A stretch of 16,907 bases of DNA, from positions 1 through 16,907 of the forward strand of contig NZ_JBEFDG010000087.1 of assembly GCF_040137905.1 (NCBI RefSeq), read 5' to 3'. The notes under the pieces were generated by a model. It did not search any database. It was not told the origin of the DNA and saw nothing but the letters and a program-made list of their open reading frames with translations. The DNA is from Corticimicrobacter sp040137905 (GTDB lineage: Bacteria; Pseudomonadota; Gammaproteobacteria; Burkholderiales; Burkholderiaceae_B). A program made the translations under genes and the position numbers. Below, one piece after another: positions 1 to 7,650 of the stretch. Numbering within the stretch: position 1 is the stretch's first letter; every line of letters starts with the position of its first letter.

Positions 1-269
1 CAAAAGCCGGCAGCATACCCAACCCAGCACACCAGCGGGATCATTGCCACACCGAACAGGGCCAGTCCGGTATCGACAATTTCGATACGGTGCCGTACCA
101 CGGCCTGCGTGCAGCGCCGCCATACAGATACTCGGGCAACAGATGCGCGACGGCGCGGCGCAGCAGCTACAGCCACGGCCTCGGTGGCCGACTGAATGCG
201 GTGCCGTGCCCGAACGGGCCAGACGGAAACAGGTGACAGCATGGCGGTGGAGCGAACGGCACTGCTCAT
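1..269 (-). CDS. Partial unidentified gene behind a LexA box; predicted membrane segment; runs off the left edge
   Basis: I do not recognise this protein. Reading the minus strand from an ATG at 269, the frame stays open for 89 codons to the window edge, so only the N-terminal part is visible. The start is supported by GGAGAA a few bases upstream of the ATG, and a LexA-type palindrome sits 41 bases further upstream. The first ~60 residues are rich in Ala, Arg and Val and look low in structure. The last visible ~22 residues, after IEIVDTG, are strongly hydrophobic (LALFGVAMIPLVCWVGYAAGF) and probably form a membrane helix. Inference: an SOS-induced small membrane or membrane-anchored protein, transcribed divergently from kdp. 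It does not resemble the start of LexA, RecA, ImuA or SulA as I know them. A plus-strand frame over the same DNA (44-457) has no good start signal and is likely a shadow. Confidence 0.5.
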   Translation of the reverse strand, partial: MSSAVRSTAMLSPVSVWPVRARHRIQSATEAVAVAAAPRRRASVARVSVWRRCTQAVVRHRIEIVDTGLALFGVAMIPLVCWVGYAAGF

Positions 270-310
270 GGACTTCTCCGATGTGGGCGGCACCGATGCC
301 GCGATATGAA

Positions 311-330
311 TACTGTATAAAAATACAGTA
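311..330 (-). promoter_or_regulatory. LexA (SOS) box upstream of the leftward gene
   Basis: The 20 bases tactgtataaaaatacagta have perfect outer arms (TACTGTAT / ATACAGTA) and match the gammaproteobacterial/betaproteobacterial LexA operator pattern CTGT-N8-ACAG. On the minus strand a TTGCAA hexamer lies just upstream, with a TACAGT hexamer 17 bases later inside the box, so LexA would cover the -10 region. The ATG at 269 with its ribosome binding site follows 41 bases downstream. The kdpA start is 167 bases away on the other side with its own control elements in between, so the leftward gene is the likelier target. LexA identity is known-family inference; the palindrome is seen directly. Confidence 0.75.
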
Positions 331-391
331 TTTTTTGCAAGTGCTGTTTTCCCGCATATCAGGACTGCACCGGTATCACGCCAGGACATGT

Positions 392-445
392 CGAATTTAT
401 GCCGAATTTATGATCCGGACCACATCGTGGCATAGAGAATTTACG
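392..445 (+). promoter_or_regulatory. Candidate KdpE operator: phased GAATTTATG repeats in the kdp control region
   Basis: Two perfect direct repeats CGAATTTATG lie at 392-401 and 403-412, eleven bases apart start to start. A third near-copy, GAATTTACG, lies at 437-445, exactly 33 bases after the second. OmpR/PhoB-type regulators such as KdpE bind tandem half-sites about one helical turn apart, and the E. coli KdpE site is also T-rich (TTTAT/TTTAC). The position, 53-106 bases upstream of kdpA, suits an activator. I could not settle the -10 element; TTTATG at 407-412 with CATAGA at 431-436 (18-base spacer) is one weak possibility. Confidence 0.5.
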
Positions 446-497
446 GGCATCGGATGAATACTTGGCCATGGGTGTTTCGCCTGCAATGGAGCCGATC

Positions 498-2207
498 ATG
501 ACCGAGTTTTTTCTTGTCCTCGCCCTGGCCATTCTCCTGGGCTGGCCTCTGGGCCGCTATCTGTCTGCGGTGATGCGAGGTACGCCGACGCCTGGAGACA
601 GGCTGTTCAACAGGATCGAGCGTCCACTCTACCGACTCATGGGTACGCATCCCCGAGCAGGCATGAGCTGGCGCGGCTATGCCGGTGCCTTTTTGCTGAG
701 CAACCTCGTGCTGGCCGCTTTTGTCTGGCTGGTGCTGGTCACCCAGGCATGGCTGCCGTTCAACCCGGACGCAGTCCCCAACATGCGCTGGGATCTGGCG
801 CTGCATACCATGGTGTCCTTCCTGACCAATACCAACCAGCAGCACTACGCCGGCCAGGCCCAGCTCTCCTATTTCGCCCACATGACGGCCATCGTGGCCC
901 TGCAGGTCATCACCCCGATGATGGGACTGGCGCTGGTCGTGGCAACATTGCGTACGCTCTGCGACGGTCGCGGCCCCCTCCCCGCCCAGGAAGAAAAGGC
1001 ACCTGGCACAGCGGTGGATGTCGGCAATTACTGGGTGGATGTACTGCGCCCGACCCTGCGTGTCATGCTGCCCCTGTGTCTGCTGTGGTCGGTGCTGCTG
1101 ACCAGCCAGGGCGTACCCGCCACGTTGGCGGGCGGCCCGGTCGTCGCACCGGTGGATGTATCAGTTGCCATGACGGAACAGAAAATCCCGCTGGGCCCGG
1201 TTGCTCCCATGGTCGCCCTCAAGCAATTGGGCACCAACGGCGGCGGCTGGTACGGGCCCAACAGCGCCACGCCGCTGGAGAATCCCACCCCCCTGTCGAA
1301 TCTGCTCGAAACGCTGGGCCTGATCCTGCTGCCTGTCAGCGTGATATTCATGATTGCCGGTCTGACGGGACGGCGCAGGTTTGCCGCGCTGGTCTTCGGC
1401 ACCATGCTGACCATGTCGGTAGCCTCGGGAGCCTTCGCCATCTGGTCGGAAGGATCGTCATCGACCGCGCAGGATATCGCTCTCATGGAGGGCAAGGAAG
1501 TCCGCTTCGGCGCAGCCGCCTCTGCGCTGTGGAGCGCACTGACCACGCAGACGTCGAACGGTTCGGTCAACGCCATGCTTGACTCGGCTGCCCCACTGAC
1601 CGGCCTGGCAGCCATGGCCAACATGCTGATCAATGCCATATGGGGCGGCATCGGCAGTGGCCTGCAGCAGTTCCTGGTCTATCTGATGCTGGCCGTGTTC
1701 CTGGCCGGCCTCATGACCGGACGCACACCCGAGCTGTTCGGCCGCAAGATCGAGGCACCTGAAGTGAAACTGCTGGCCCTGCTTGTACTGCTGCAACCCC
1801 TGGTGGTGCTGGGATTCACGGCCATCACGCTTGGCCTGCCCAGCCTGGCCGGCACATCGAATCCTGGCTTTCACGCCATCAGCCAGGTGTTTTACGAGTA
1901 CGCGTCAGCGTTCGCCAACAACGGTTCCGGACTTGAAGGGCTGGGTGACAACAGCGTGTGGTGGAACACGACCGGCAGCATCGCACTCGTCGCCGGCCGG
2001 TATCCGGCACTCATCGTGCCACTGCTGATCGCAGCCATGCTGGCCCGCAAGCGCCCGGCACCGGAGGATTCAGGCAGCCTGCAGATCGAGACGCCCACAT
2101 TTGCCTGCGTCCTGATTGCCGTCATCCTCATCCTGACACTGCTGCAATTCCTGCCCGTGCTGGTACTCGGCCCGGTCGCCGACCACCTGACCCTGATCGC
2201 GCATTGA
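498..2207 (+). CDS. kdpA: KdpA, K+-translocating subunit of the Kdp potassium ATPase
   Basis: Integral inner-membrane subunit that binds and conducts K+ in the high-affinity KdpFABC complex. From the ATG at 498 the protein has 569 residues, close to the 557 of E. coli. That start has GGAG at 488-491 with a six-base spacer; in-frame starts further upstream (from 462) lack this. The four selectivity-filter regions are visible: TNTN at 110-113, GTNGGG at 245-250, TSNGSVNAM at 352-360 and NNGSG at 474-478. Many hydrophobic segments run throughout, and the C-terminus LGPVADHL is typical of the family. The WYGPNS form after filter 2 and QQHY after filter 1 differ from E. coli. Residue 361 is Leu where E. 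coli has His (AMHDS). kdpB follows after 10 bases. No kdpF-like hydrophobic mini-gene was found upstream. Confidence 0.97.
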   Translation: MTEFFLVLALAILLGWPLGRYLSAVMRGTPTPGDRLFNRIERPLYRLMGTHPRAGMSWRGYAGAFLLSNLVLAAFVWLVLVTQAWLPFNPDAVPNMRWDLALHTMVSFLTNTNQQHYAGQAQLSYFAHMTAIVALQVITPMMGLALVVATLRTLCDGRGPLPAQEEKAPGTAVDVGNYWVDVLRPTLRVMLPLCLLWSVLLTSQGVPATLAGGPVVAPVDVSVAMTEQKIPLGPVAPMVALKQLGTNGGGWYGPNSATPLENPTPLSNLLETLGLILLPVSVIFMIAGLTGRRRFAALVFGTMLTMSVASGAFAIWSEGSSSTAQDIALMEGKEVRFGAAASALWSALTTQTSNGSVNAMLDSAAPLTGLAAMANMLINAIWGGIGSGLQQFLVYLMLAVFLAGLMTGRTPELFGRKIEAPEVKLLALLVLLQPLVVLGFTAITLGLPSLAGTSNPGFHAISQVFYEYASAFANNGSGLEGLGDNSVWWNTTGSIALVAGRYPALIVPLLIAAMLARKRPAPEDSGSLQIETPTFACVLIAVILILTLLQFLPVLVLGPVADHLTLIAH

Positions 2208-2217
2208 GGAACTCGCC

Positions 2218-4260
2218 ATGAAGCACACCATATCTCGACGCCAGGCTGCACCTGCCTCGCACACGAACCTTGACGGACTCGCGCCTGCGCTGGGCAGCGC
2301 GTTCCTCAAGCTGGCCCCCCGCCACATACTGAAGAACCCGGTCATGGCCGTGGTCTGGCTCGGCACATGGCTGACCGCCATGGCAACCGCAGCCGGCGGG
2401 GCCCCGGCCGGCTTTGGCGGGGCCGTGACCGTCATTCTCCTGATCACCATGCTGTTCGGCAATTTCGCAGAAGCGATTGCCGAATCCCGGGGCCGTGGAC
2501 AGGCAGCCTCGCTGCGGCAGGCCCGCAAGAACCTGATGGCGCGCAGACTGGACGCCACGGGGCAGGAGGAGCTGCCCCTCCCCGCCTCGGCACTGCATCC
2601 CGGAGACCGGGTCGTCGTCGAAGCCGGTCAACTGGTGCCCGCCGACGGCGAAATCATCAAGGGCGTCGCAACCATCAACGAGGCCGCCGTCACCGGCGAG
2701 TCCGCCCCCGTGCTGCGCGAAGCGGACACCGACCGCTCGAGCGTGATCGGAGGCACCCTGGTACTCTCCGACCGTATCATCGTGCGCATCACGGCAGAGC
2801 CGGGCCACAGTTTCCTGGATCGCATGATTGCCCTGGTGGAAGGTTCCAACCGGCAGAAAACACCCAACGAAATTGCCCTGGGCATTCTGCTCGGCGTCAT
2901 GACGCTGACTTTCCTGATCGTAGTGATCACCTTGCCCTTCATTGCGCATTTCGTCGGTATAGACATCAATCTGGTCCTGCTGGTCGCCCTGCTGGTCTGC
3001 CTGATCCCCACCACCATCGGTGGCCTGCTGCCGGCCATCGGCATCGCCGGCATGAACCGTGCCCTGCAGGCCAACGTCCTGGCCAAGTCCGGCAAGGCCG
3101 TCGAAGTGGCGGGTGACATCGACGTGCTGCTGTTGGACAAGACCGGCACCATTACACATGGCGACAGGCAGGCAACCGCCTTCCATGCTCTGACCGGCAT
3201 TGATGGCGCACAGTTGCGCGAAGCGGCACAACTGGCCTCCCTGGCCGATCCGACGCCGGAAGGCAAGTCCATCGTCAGGCTCGCCAGCGGCATGGGCGAG
3301 CGCCTCGATGCCCCTGCCGGCGCACGCTTCGTGGCGTTTTCCGCACAATCGCGGATGTCGGGGATCGATCTGCCCGACGGCCGCCTCATCCGCAAGGGTG
3401 CACTGGATGCCATCGCACGGCATGTGCAGGTACTGGGCGGCATCGTCCCCGAAGAACTGGTGGCCCGGGTGAAGGACGTGGCCCGCCAGGGGGCCACGCC
3501 GTTGGTTGTCAGCGACGACAGGCACGTACTGGGTGTCATCGCATTGTCGGACGTGATCAAGCACGGTATCAAGGCGCGCTTTGCCCGACTGCGCGCCATG
3601 GGCGTCAGAACCGTGATGATCACGGGAGACAACCCGCTCACGGCAGCCAGCATTGCCGCCGAGGCAGGCGTCGATGACTACATTGCCGAAGCGCGCCCCG
3701 AAGACAAACTCGCCCGCATCCGTGCCGAACAGGCGGCCGGCCGGCTGGTGGCGATGGTCGGCGACGGCACCAACGACGCGCCCGCCCTCGCTCAGGCCGA
3801 TGTGGGCCTGGCCATGAACTCAGGCACCCAGGCCGCCAAGGAGGCAGGCAACATGGTCGATCTCGACAGCGATCCGACCAAGCTCCTGGCAGTCGTGGAA
3901 ATCGGCAAGCAGCAGCTCATCACGCGCGGGGCCCTGACCACGTTCTCGCTGGCCAACGACATCTCAAAATACTTCGCCATCCTGCCGGCCCTGTTCACGG
4001 CCTCCATTCCGCAGATGGCCGCGCTCAATATCATGAATCTGTCCAGCCCCACCAGCGCCGTACTGTCGGCGCTGCTCTTCAATGCCCTCATCATTCCCTT
4101 GCTGATCCCGCTGGCACTGCGCGGCGTACGCTTCAGGCCCTCGAACGCGACTCGATTGTTGCGCAACAATATGCTGGTCTACGGCGTCGGTGGCCTGTTG
4201 CTGCCCTTTGCCGCCATCAAGGGTATCGATCTCGTGCTTTCCACACTCTTTTCGTTCTGA
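2218..4260 (+). CDS. kdpB: KdpB, P-type ATPase catalytic subunit of the Kdp complex
   Basis: ATP-hydrolysing subunit of the inner-membrane Kdp complex (EC 7.2.2.6); it is phosphorylated in each transport cycle and drives K+ uptake through KdpA. It has 680 residues (E. coli 682). The actuator-domain motif TGES lies at 159-162 and the phosphorylation motif DKTGT begins at Asp307, the same number as in E. coli. The hinge motif GDGTNDAP has Asp516 and Asp520. Membrane helices flank these domains: two near residues 38-80, two around 220-280 including CLIPTTIGGL, and a C-terminal set after about 580. Ser162 of TGES, the inhibitory phosphorylation site reported for E. coli KdpB, is kept. The start at 2218 has GAGGA just upstream, overlapping the kdpA stop region, and kdpC follows after 10 bases. 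Confidence 0.98.
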   Translation: MKHTISRRQAAPASHTNLDGLAPALGSAFLKLAPRHILKNPVMAVVWLGTWLTAMATAAGGAPAGFGGAVTVILLITMLFGNFAEAIAESRGRGQAASLRQARKNLMARRLDATGQEELPLPASALHPGDRVVVEAGQLVPADGEIIKGVATINEAAVTGESAPVLREADTDRSSVIGGTLVLSDRIIVRITAEPGHSFLDRMIALVEGSNRQKTPNEIALGILLGVMTLTFLIVVITLPFIAHFVGIDINLVLLVALLVCLIPTTIGGLLPAIGIAGMNRALQANVLAKSGKAVEVAGDIDVLLLDKTGTITHGDRQATAFHALTGIDGAQLREAAQLASLADPTPEGKSIVRLASGMGERLDAPAGARFVAFSAQSRMSGIDLPDGRLIRKGALDAIARHVQVLGGIVPEELVARVKDVARQGATPLVVSDDRHVLGVIALSDVIKHGIKARFARLRAMGVRTVMITGDNPLTAASIAAEAGVDDYIAEARPEDKLARIRAEQAAGRLVAMVGDGTNDAPALAQADVGLAMNSGTQAAKEAGNMVDLDSDPTKLLAVVEIGKQQLITRGALTTFSLANDISKYFAILPALFTASIPQMAALNIMNLSSPTSAVLSALLFNALIIPLLIPLALRGVRFRPSNATRLLRNNMLVYGVGGLLLPFAAIKGIDLVLSTLFSF

Positions 4261-4270
4261 GGAGGCCCTC

Positions 4271-4891
4271 ATGTCGAATCATCATGACAACACCACTGTC
4301 CCGCTGTCAGATCATGGCCTGATACGTGGTGCCATTGGGCTGGCAGCCATTGCCGTTATCGGCTGCGGATTGCTGTACTCACTTGCCGGTGTCGGACTGG
4401 GGCAAATCCTCTTTCCTGTCGAGGCCAACGGCAGCCTGCTCAGGCAGAACGATCGCACCGTGGGCTCCTCCCTGGTGGCACAGCCATTTGCCGATGCAGG
4501 CTATTTCCAGCCTCGCCCTTCCGCCGTCGACCATGATCCGATGTCTGCGGCAGGCAGCAACCAGGCACGAACCCATCCTGAACTGCATCAGCGTCTGCAC
4601 ACCGCCCAGGCCGCAGTAGCACAGCGTGAAGGCATTGATCTGTCGGCCGTCCCGGGAGATTTCGTCACGCAGTCCGGAAGCGGAATCGACCCGCACATCA
4701 GCCCCCAGGCTGCCGCCATCCAGGTCAACCGTATCGCCCGGGCCCGTCATCTCGATCACAATGAGGTCGAAGACCTCATCGTCCGGCATACCCGTGGCAG
4801 GCAACTGGGCATGCTGGGCCAACCCCGCGTCAATGTGCTTGAATTGAACCTGGCGCTTGACCGGCACATCACAGACGCGCAGACTTTTTGA
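4271..4891 (+). CDS. kdpC: KdpC, accessory subunit of the Kdp potassium ATPase
   Basis: Single-span inner-membrane subunit that stabilises the Kdp complex and is thought to raise its affinity for ATP or K+. It has 206 residues from the ATG at 4271 (E. coli 190), the start being set by GGAGG at 4261-4265. After a ~16-residue polar N-terminus there is one membrane helix (about 18-45), then the family landmarks FPVEANGSL, GSSLVAQPF, YFQPRPSA, GSGIDPHISP and VNVLELNLALD. The usual SGGSNL..(S/T)NP stretch appears here as AAGSNQARTHP, and the usual LIGQ as LVAQ, so this copy is somewhat diverged, but nothing suggests loss of function. The stop at 4889-4891 lies 23 bases before the preferred kdpD start. 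Confidence 0.96.
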   Translation: MSNHHDNTTVPLSDHGLIRGAIGLAAIAVIGCGLLYSLAGVGLGQILFPVEANGSLLRQNDRTVGSSLVAQPFADAGYFQPRPSAVDHDPMSAAGSNQARTHPELHQRLHTAQAAVAQREGIDLSAVPGDFVTQSGSGIDPHISPQAAAIQVNRIARARHLDHNEVEDLIVRHTRGRQLGMLGQPRVNVLELNLALDRHITDAQTF

Positions 4892-4914
4892 TATCGCCGC
4901 ATATCGACATTTGC

Positions 4915-7650
4915 ATGATGGATCAGACAGAACAGGCCAATGCCCTGCTGGGTGAACTACAACGCCAGAAGGCCGGACGCCTGACCGTGTTCCTGGGTGC
5001 CGCACCCGGCGTGGGCAAGACCTACGCCATGCTGGCCCGTGCCCGCGAGCTTCACCAGCAGGGTCTGGATGTCGTCGCAGGCATCATCGAAACACACGGC
5101 CGAGCCGAAACCCAGGCCCTGCTCGAAGACCTCCCCCAGTTGCCCAGGCAGAAAATCACCTATCGCGGCCAGTCGCTGGAAGAAATGGACCTCGATGCCC
5201 TGCTGGCACGCAGGCCGGCCATTGCACTGGTCGATGAACTGGCACACCGCAATGCCCCCGGCAGCCGGCACGAGCGTCGCTGGCAGGATGTCCAGGAACT
5301 GCTCGATGCCGGCATCAATGTCTATACCACCGTCAATATCCAGCACCTGGAAAGCGTCAACGACGTCGTACACCAGATCACCGGCATACGCGTCAGGGAA
5401 ACCATACCCGACATCGTCTTCGACCGGCTTCGTGATATCCGTCTGGTGGACTTGCCCGCTCGTGAGCTGATCGAGCGCCTGAACCAAGGCAAGGTCTATC
5501 TGCCCGAACAGGCCAACCAGGCTCTCCAGGCTTTTTTCTCGCCAGCCAATCTGACGGCACTGCGCGAACTGGCCATGCAGACGGTGGCCGAACATGTCGA
5601 TGCCGACCTGCGCGAAAGCCGGACAGCCCGCCGGCTCGAAGGCATTGCCATGCAACGTCACGTACTGATTGCCATCGACGGCCGTGGCCACTCTGAGTAC
5701 CTCGTGCGCGCGGGTGCCAGGATCGCGGAACGACGTGGTGCGCCGTGGTCCGCCATCACGGTCGATACCGGGCGTTCGGCCAGGGCCGCCCGTTCCGCCG
5801 ACAATGCAATGGCCCCCTGTCCGGCGGAACAAGGTGGGATGCACCCGGAACAGCAGCGCCTGATGGAAATCGACCGGGCCTTTGCCCTGGCACGCAGCCT
5901 CGGCGGCGAAACCGAAGTCCTGCACAATACCGACATTGCGCAGGCCCTGCTGGACGCAGCCGCCGTGCGCGGTGCCCGTTCCCTGGTGATCGGACGCACG
6001 CGCGAACGCCCGATTGCCCGCATTTTCAATCGCACGCTCACGCAGCAGTTGCTGCAAAGGGGCAGCCGCTACGAACTGACCATCATCGGTACGCCGGGCA
6101 CGCGCCAGCGGGCGTCATGGTGGCCCAGCGCCGGCGAACGCCTCACGTTGCAGGAAGTGCTGCTGGTGCTGATGGCAAGCTCCGGCGCGACCCTGGCTGC
6201 CGCACTTGCAGAACGTTTCCTGGGCCTGCGCGACCTGTCACTGGTCTTTCTGGTGGCCGTCGTCATCGTGGCATCCAGGACCCGGATGACTTCTGCCGTC
6301 ATGACGGCCGCACTGTGCTTTCTCTCCTACAACTTCTTTTTCATCGACCCCAGCTTCACCCTCCTGATCAGTGCCCATCGCGGCATCACGACTGTCTTGC
6401 TGTTCCTGGCCGCCGCCCTGGTGGCCGGCCAGTTGGCATCGAGGCTGCGCATGCAGGTCATCGCCCTGCGCACGGCCAACACCCACGCCAGCGCCATGCA
6501 GAACCTCGGGCGCAAGCTCGCCCAGGCAGCCGATCTGGGGCAGGTCATACAGGCAGGTTCAGCCGCACTGCAATCGACGCTGCATGCCGACAGCTGGATC
6601 CGCATCCATGACGAATCCGGCCCGGCCACCGCCCTGGCGCACCTCACCACCAAGGACCTGATGGCGGCAGACTGGACCCAGCAGCATGGCAAGGCCAGCG
6701 GACGCCATACCGATACACTGACCCAGTCTGCCTGGTGGTTCCTCCCCATGCACCCCGACAGGGATGCGCTGGGCGTGGTCGGGCTGTGTTTTCCGGCAAG
6801 CATGGGACGACTGTCTTTCGAACAGCGACGCCTGGCCGAAAGCATGGTCGAAGATATCGCCCAGGCTGCCTTGCGCACCCGCCTGGTTTCGGCACTGGAA
6901 ATCGCACGCGTCACCGGGGAAACGGAACGCCTGCGCTCGGCCCTGCTCTCCTCGGTATCACACGACCTGCGCTCGCCGCTGTCATCGATCATCGGTGCGG
7001 CAGACAGCCTGGCCCGCTACCGCCAGGACATGGGTCCCGAAGACCAGCAAAGCCTGCTGGAAACCATCCACATCGAGGGCGAGCGGCTGGACCGCTATAT
7101 CCAGAACCTGCTCGACATGACCCGGCTCGGCCAGCAGGGCCTGACCCTCACCCGCGACTGGATCGGCATCGACGAACTGGTCGGCTCCGCCTCCCGACGC
7201 CTGCAACGCTACGTGCCTTCGGTCCGTATCCGGCACGACATGCCTGCCGACCTGCCGCCGACTCATGTCCACCCGGCCCTGATCGAGCAGGCGCTTTTCA
7301 ATGTCATGGAAAATGCCGCCAAATTCTCGCCCGCCGGCGAAGCCATCCTGGTGCGGGTCCAGCGCACCGAGGACGGGCAATTGCGCATCGATATTTCGGA
7401 TCGCGGGCCTGGCATTCCCGAAGAAGAGCGACGCCGTATCTTCGATATGTTCTACAGTGTCGAACGTGGTGATCGCGGCAAGCAGGGCACGGGCCTGGGC
7501 CTGACGATCGTCCAGGGAATCGTGGGGGCCCACATGGGCAGCGTCCAGGCCTTGCCCGGCCCCGATGGCCAGGGCACCCTCATCCGGCTGACCCTGCCCT
7601 GGGGCCGATACACGAATCAGGAGACTGAGGAACATGGATCACCTGCATGA
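4915..7650 (+). CDS. kdpD: KdpD, potassium/osmotic sensor histidine kinase
   Basis: Inner-membrane sensor kinase that phosphorylates KdpE when K+ is limiting. It has 911 residues from the ATG at 4915 (894 in E. coli). An ATG at 4918 and an in-frame TTG at 4888 are alternatives; none has a clear Shine-Dalgarno sequence. Domains in order: KdpD N-terminal domain with Walker A GAAPGVGKT at 28-36 and the DELAHRNAPGSRH region near 105-117; a universal-stress-protein-like domain starting near 248 (HVLIAIDG); four closely spaced membrane helices at roughly 410-505; a GAF-like region to about 660; a dimerisation/phosphoacceptor domain with SVSHDLRSPL (His683); and an ATPase domain with NVMENAAKFSP, DRGPGIPEEE and GTGLGLTIV. 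Its last 17 bases overlap the start of kdpE. Confidence 0.96.
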   Translation: MMDQTEQANALLGELQRQKAGRLTVFLGAAPGVGKTYAMLARARELHQQGLDVVAGIIETHGRAETQALLEDLPQLPRQKITYRGQSLEEMDLDALLARRPAIALVDELAHRNAPGSRHERRWQDVQELLDAGINVYTTVNIQHLESVNDVVHQITGIRVRETIPDIVFDRLRDIRLVDLPARELIERLNQGKVYLPEQANQALQAFFSPANLTALRELAMQTVAEHVDADLRESRTARRLEGIAMQRHVLIAIDGRGHSEYLVRAGARIAERRGAPWSAITVDTGRSARAARSADNAMAPCPAEQGGMHPEQQRLMEIDRAFALARSLGGETEVLHNTDIAQALLDAAAVRGARSLVIGRTRERPIARIFNRTLTQQLLQRGSRYELTIIGTPGTRQRASWWPSAGERLTLQEVLLVLMASSGATLAAALAERFLGLRDLSLVFLVAVVIVASRTRMTSAVMTAALCFLSYNFFFIDPSFTLLISAHRGITTVLLFLAAALVAGQLASRLRMQVIALRTANTHASAMQNLGRKLAQAADLGQVIQAGSAALQSTLHADSWIRIHDESGPATALAHLTTKDLMAADWTQQHGKASGRHTDTLTQSAWWFLPMHPDRDALGVVGLCFPASMGRLSFEQRRLAESMVEDIAQAALRTRLVSALEIARVTGETERLRSALLSSVSHDLRSPLSSIIGAADSLARYRQDMGPEDQQSLLETIHIEGERLDRYIQNLLDMTRLGQQGLTLTRDWIGIDELVGSASRRLQRYVPSVRIRHDMPADLPPTHVHPALIEQALFNVMENAAKFSPAGEAILVRVQRTEDGQLRIDISDRGPGIPEEERRRIFDMFYSVERGDRGKQGTGLGLTIVQGIVGAHMGSVQALPGPDGQGTLIRLTLPWGRYTNQETEEHGSPA

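Noticed and set aside
311..330. LexA control of kdpA from the SOS box
   Set aside because: The box lies 167 bases from kdpA with candidate KdpE repeats between, while the leftward ATG is 41 bases away; kdp regulation by LexA is possible but the weaker reading.
44..457. Plus-strand open frame of 137 codons at the left edge
   Set aside because: It runs antisense through the better-supported leftward gene and across the LexA box and kdp control region, has no ribosome binding site, and its translation looks like shadow sequence (Arg- and Pro-rich, no fold-like pattern).
454..501. 15-codon frame (Trp-rich) whose stop overlaps the kdpA ATG as ATGA
   Set aside because: It could be a leader peptide, but it is too short to judge, has no good ribosome binding site and is not hydrophobic like KdpF.
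2128..3564. Long minus-strand open frame of 478 codons inside kdpB
   Set aside because: Antisense shadow of a canonical, fully conserved kdpB; the translation is Gln-, Asp- and Gly-rich with no recognisable motif.
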